From contig CALJSD010000045.1 in assembly GCA_937976325.1 (NCBI GenBank), forward strand, positions 1 to 7,910: a DNA stretch of 7,910 bases, given 5' to 3'. The translations under genes were made by a program, and so were the position numbers. This document shows positions 6,200-7,910 of this stretch, one piece after another. Below the pieces are notes generated by a model, which had not been told where the DNA came from, did not search any database, and saw only the letters and a program-made list of their open reading frames with translations. Numbering within the stretch: position 1 is the first letter of the stretch; each line of letters opens with the position of its first letter. The DNA comes from an uncultured Carnobacterium sp. GTDB lineage: Bacteria > Bacillota > Bacilli > Lactobacillales > Aerococcaceae.

Positions 6200-6206
6200 A
6201 AGGGAG
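6200..6206 (+). promoter_or_regulatory. Ribosome binding site deciding the regulator start
   Basis: AAGGGAG lies 6 nt before the ATG at 6213. The other in-frame candidates, GTG at 6120 and ATG at 6195, have no comparable site. Confidence 0.75.
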
Positions 6207-6212
6207 AAAGAA

Positions 6213-7667
6213 ATGAGAGCATTACTTTCAAAAAATCAAAACCGACAAATTGATATTGTAGACTATTTAGTCCAAGCAAACGGCTGGGTTCATATCGATG
6301 AACTCGCAAAAACCTTTAAAGTTTCTACCCGCGCCATCAAAATCGACCTCGCATTTTTACGTGATAAGATTGATGGACTCGATATCCTCTTCTCGACGAA
6401 CGGGGTGCGTATCGAATTACCACAAAACTTAAGTACTGAAGTGGTCTATCCTTATTATTATTCACATTCTATTTGCTACGAAATTCTGGAACAATTATTC
6501 TTACACGAAGAAACGACTGTTGCAGAAATGACGCAAAAACTATTTATAACGACTTCAACATTGAATCGTTACATTCAAAAAATCAATAATAGCTTAAAGA
6601 AAAAATTCGATTTCCAAATCTCGAAGAAAAACTTGCAATTTATTGGAAATGAACAAGACATTCGTTTCTTCTTCGTTCAATACTTTGCTGAAAAGACAGG
6701 CTTCTTTGAATGGCCTTTCGACTTTGTAGACGAAGCTTCTCTAGAAAAAATTCTAGTAGACCTCTTCAAGTCTTCGAACTTCCCACAAAGCTTTGAAGGA
6801 TACCGTGTTTTCAAGATGATCTTCACGGTGAACTTCTTCCGATCTTATCAAGGGCATTTCGTACAAAACTTCGAAAGCAAAGATAAATTCTACGATTACT
6901 ACAATCAATTAGATGGCTTAGACGAAATCGTTGAGCAATTCGTGAAAGAAACTGGAATCATGGTAACTCCTGAAATTCTGGAACAATCCTTCTCGATTTT
7001 CTTACAACCGCACTTCTTCCTAACTGTTGAAGAATTCTCAGCCGCTCGTCAGGAAAAAGTTCGTGACCGCCTATCGTTCGATACATTAGTGACGAATATC
7101 CAAAGTCTTGAAAAACGCTACGACTTGAAATGCGAAAACTATGATTTACTATTGTGGCACTTACACAACACGTCTCAATTAGAGCGTATCGAAGTGCACT
7201 CAGACTTCATCTTATTCGATAAGAAGAAACCATTGATGAACTTCTTCAAATCGCTCTCGCCTGAGTTCTACAATGATGTTGCAGCACTTCTTGAGGAGTA
7301 CCAACAAGAAATCAAGAACGTGAAGCGTCAACGAAATATTTCGCACTTGATTTACACGTTCTACACGCACTGGGAAGGTCTTGTTGCTCAGTTGCAAGCG
7401 AAACAAGAGAAAATCAAAGTCTTGATCTTAAACGACTTCGACGAATACTATCCAAAATTCTTGGCATCGTATTTAGAACACAACGCGGCAAACCGCTTCG
7501 AGTATCATACGTATGACCAGCTTGAAATTTCGCTAGATATTTTAGAAAAATCAGATTACAAGATTATTTTGAGCAACTTTGCTCTTCCTGTAATTAAAGG
7601 GAAAACGGTGATCTGCTCGCATGATTTGAGTATGATTGATCTCGTAAACGAGTTGAATAAACAATAG
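6213..7667 (+). CDS. Mga/AtxA-family PRD transcriptional regulator
   Basis: A 484-residue DNA-binding regulator of unknown target, divergent from the liv operon. Domains in order: an N-terminal winged helix-turn-helix (about 10-70; WVHIDELAKTFKVSTRAIKIDL), a second HTH typical of Mga proteins (about 95-150; TTVAEMTQKLFITTSTLNRYI), a long helical middle region consistent with PTS regulation domains (about 160-395), and a C-terminal EIIB-like domain (about 400-480; IKVLILNDFDEYYPKFLASY). Length and order match the Mga/AtxA/MgrA group, whose PRDs can be phosphorylated by PTS proteins to tune activity. Phospho-histidines cannot be assigned by eye; a His-rich stretch WHLHNTSQLERIEVHSDF is a candidate site. 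The start at 6213 is set by the ribosome binding site at 6200. The gene ends in its own terminator and appears monocistronic. Control of livJ is suggested only by the divergent layout. Confidence 0.85.
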   Translation: MRALLSKNQNRQIDIVDYLVQANGWVHIDELAKTFKVSTRAIKIDLAFLRDKIDGLDILFSTNGVRIELPQNLSTEVVYPYYYSHSICYEILEQLFLHEETTVAEMTQKLFITTSTLNRYIQKINNSLKKKFDFQISKKNLQFIGNEQDIRFFFVQYFAEKTGFFEWPFDFVDEASLEKILVDLFKSSNFPQSFEGYRVFKMIFTVNFFRSYQGHFVQNFESKDKFYDYYNQLDGLDEIVEQFVKETGIMVTPEILEQSFSIFLQPHFFLTVEEFSAARQEKVRDRLSFDTLVTNIQSLEKRYDLKCENYDLLLWHLHNTSQLERIEVHSDFILFDKKKPLMNFFKSLSPEFYNDVAALLEEYQQEIKNVKRQRNISHLIYTFYTHWEGLVAQLQAKQEKIKVLILNDFDEYYPKFLASYLEHNAANRFEYHTYDQLEISLDILEKSDYKIILSNFALPVIKGKTVICSHDLSMIDLVNELNKQ

Positions 7668-7698
7668 AAAGATGCCCCTGCAATGCAGGGGCATCTTT
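7668..7698 (+). terminator. Strong hairpin terminator of the regulator gene
   Basis: AAAGATGCCCCTG (7668-7680) pairs perfectly over 13 bp with CAGGGGCATCTTT (7686-7698), with a 5-nt loop, starting directly after the TAG stop. A-run and T-run flanks are built into the stem, so it may work in both directions. The T-tract after the stem is broken by CTG. Confidence 0.85.
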
Positions 7699-7770
7699 CT
7701 GTTGCGCTTCGCTTTTTATTTTAATAAAACTTGCGTTTTTCTTACAAGCCTTCTTGAACGGTTGCGGTTA

Positions 7771-7910
7771 GCTTCATAGCTACGGTAATGGGGCACCGGA
7801 TTGAGCCTAGCGTCTCAATTCCTACCAAGCTTCAAACTGACTCTACGGATTTCATCCTAGAGTCAGTAATTCACATTGGTTGCTATCCCCCATTACTATT
7901 GCTATAGAAC
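7771..7910 (+). ncRNA. Candidate structured RNA element, copy B (incomplete, runs off the window)
   Basis: The plus strand repeats the architecture of the element at 531-725. A closing helix pairs 7785-7793 (GTAATGGGG) with 7888-7896 (perfect 9 bp) and continues as ATAGC/GCTAT at 7776-7780 with 7901-7905. The first hairpin is 7798-7805 with 7814-7821 (8 bp including one G-U, loop CCTAGCGT). The second has a lower stem 7824-7828 with 7876-7880, an internal loop TCAA/AATTC, an upper stem 7836-7845 with 7858-7867, and GGA/TCC at its tip. The unpaired segments match copy A closely; the stems do not match in sequence but pair equally well. It lies downstream of the regulator terminator, so it belongs either to the next, unseen gene's leader or to an independent transcript. 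I found no convincing promoter between 7699 and 7771. Confidence 0.55.

Noticed and set aside
6120..6212. Extended start (GTG at 6120) for the Mga-like regulator
   Set aside because: It lies upstream of the extended -10 at 6152, lacks a ribosome binding site, and the added residues do not resemble Mga N-termini; the ATG at 6213 has AAGGGAG in place.
7702..7730. Promoter for copy B (TTGCGC, 17 nt, TAAAAC)
   Set aside because: Only 3 of 6 and 4 of 6 matches to consensus in an AT-rich stretch; too weak to annotate.
1..7910. CRISPR array, prophage, toxin-antitoxin or defence genes
   Set aside because: No regular spaced repeats and no such genes. Every coding region is explained by amino acid transport, a PLP enzyme or a regulator.

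Overview
The window reads as chromosomal DNA of a low-GC Gram-positive bacterium, most likely Lactobacillales. The evidence is strong AGGAGG-type ribosome binding sites, a lipoprotein-type solute-binding protein, an Mga/AtxA-family PRD regulator, and a livJHMGF cluster followed by an AcuB-like gene, a gene order known from streptococci and relatives. The genus cannot be fixed from sequence alone; a Carnobacteriaceae or Streptococcaceae relative is a guess.

Layout, left to right. Positions 1-402 (minus) hold the first 134 codons of a MalY/PatB-type PLP-dependent C-S lyase/aminotransferase, with its own promoter at 431-459. Positions 531-725 hold a 195-bp long-stem, two-hairpin structured element. 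Positions 734-5957 (minus) hold a branched-chain amino acid ABC transporter operon. It is transcribed in the order livJ (binding lipoprotein), a hairpin terminator/attenuator, livH and livM (permeases), livG and livF (ATPases), then a CBS-CBS-ACT protein. From livH onward the genes are nearly contiguous, with gaps or overlaps of 0 to 9 nt. Positions 5958-6212 are an AT-rich divergent control region with a livJ promoter, a regulator promoter, and possible CcpA and CodY sites. Positions 6213-7667 (plus) encode a 484-residue Mga-like regulator ending in a strong hairpin terminator at 7668-7698. From about 7771 to the window end lies a second, incomplete copy of the structured element.

How it fits together. 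LivJ captures leucine, isoleucine or valine outside the cell, LivHM form the channel and LivGF power it. The CBS-ACT protein is well placed to sense nucleotide or amino-acid levels and adjust the transporter. The divergent PRD regulator may link uptake to carbon or PTS status. These two regulatory roles are inferred.

The most interesting observation is the pair of structured elements at 531-725 (read on minus) and 7771-7910 (read on plus). They share unpaired motifs (CTTCATAG, GCACCGG, TGAGCCTAG plus TCTCA, TCAAA, TAATTC, CTATAGA), while the stems between them differ in sequence yet remain base-paired. Conserved loops with compensatory stem changes are what a selected RNA structure looks like. 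I do not recognise the family. It could be an undescribed structured RNA or an RNA-folding intergenic repeat.
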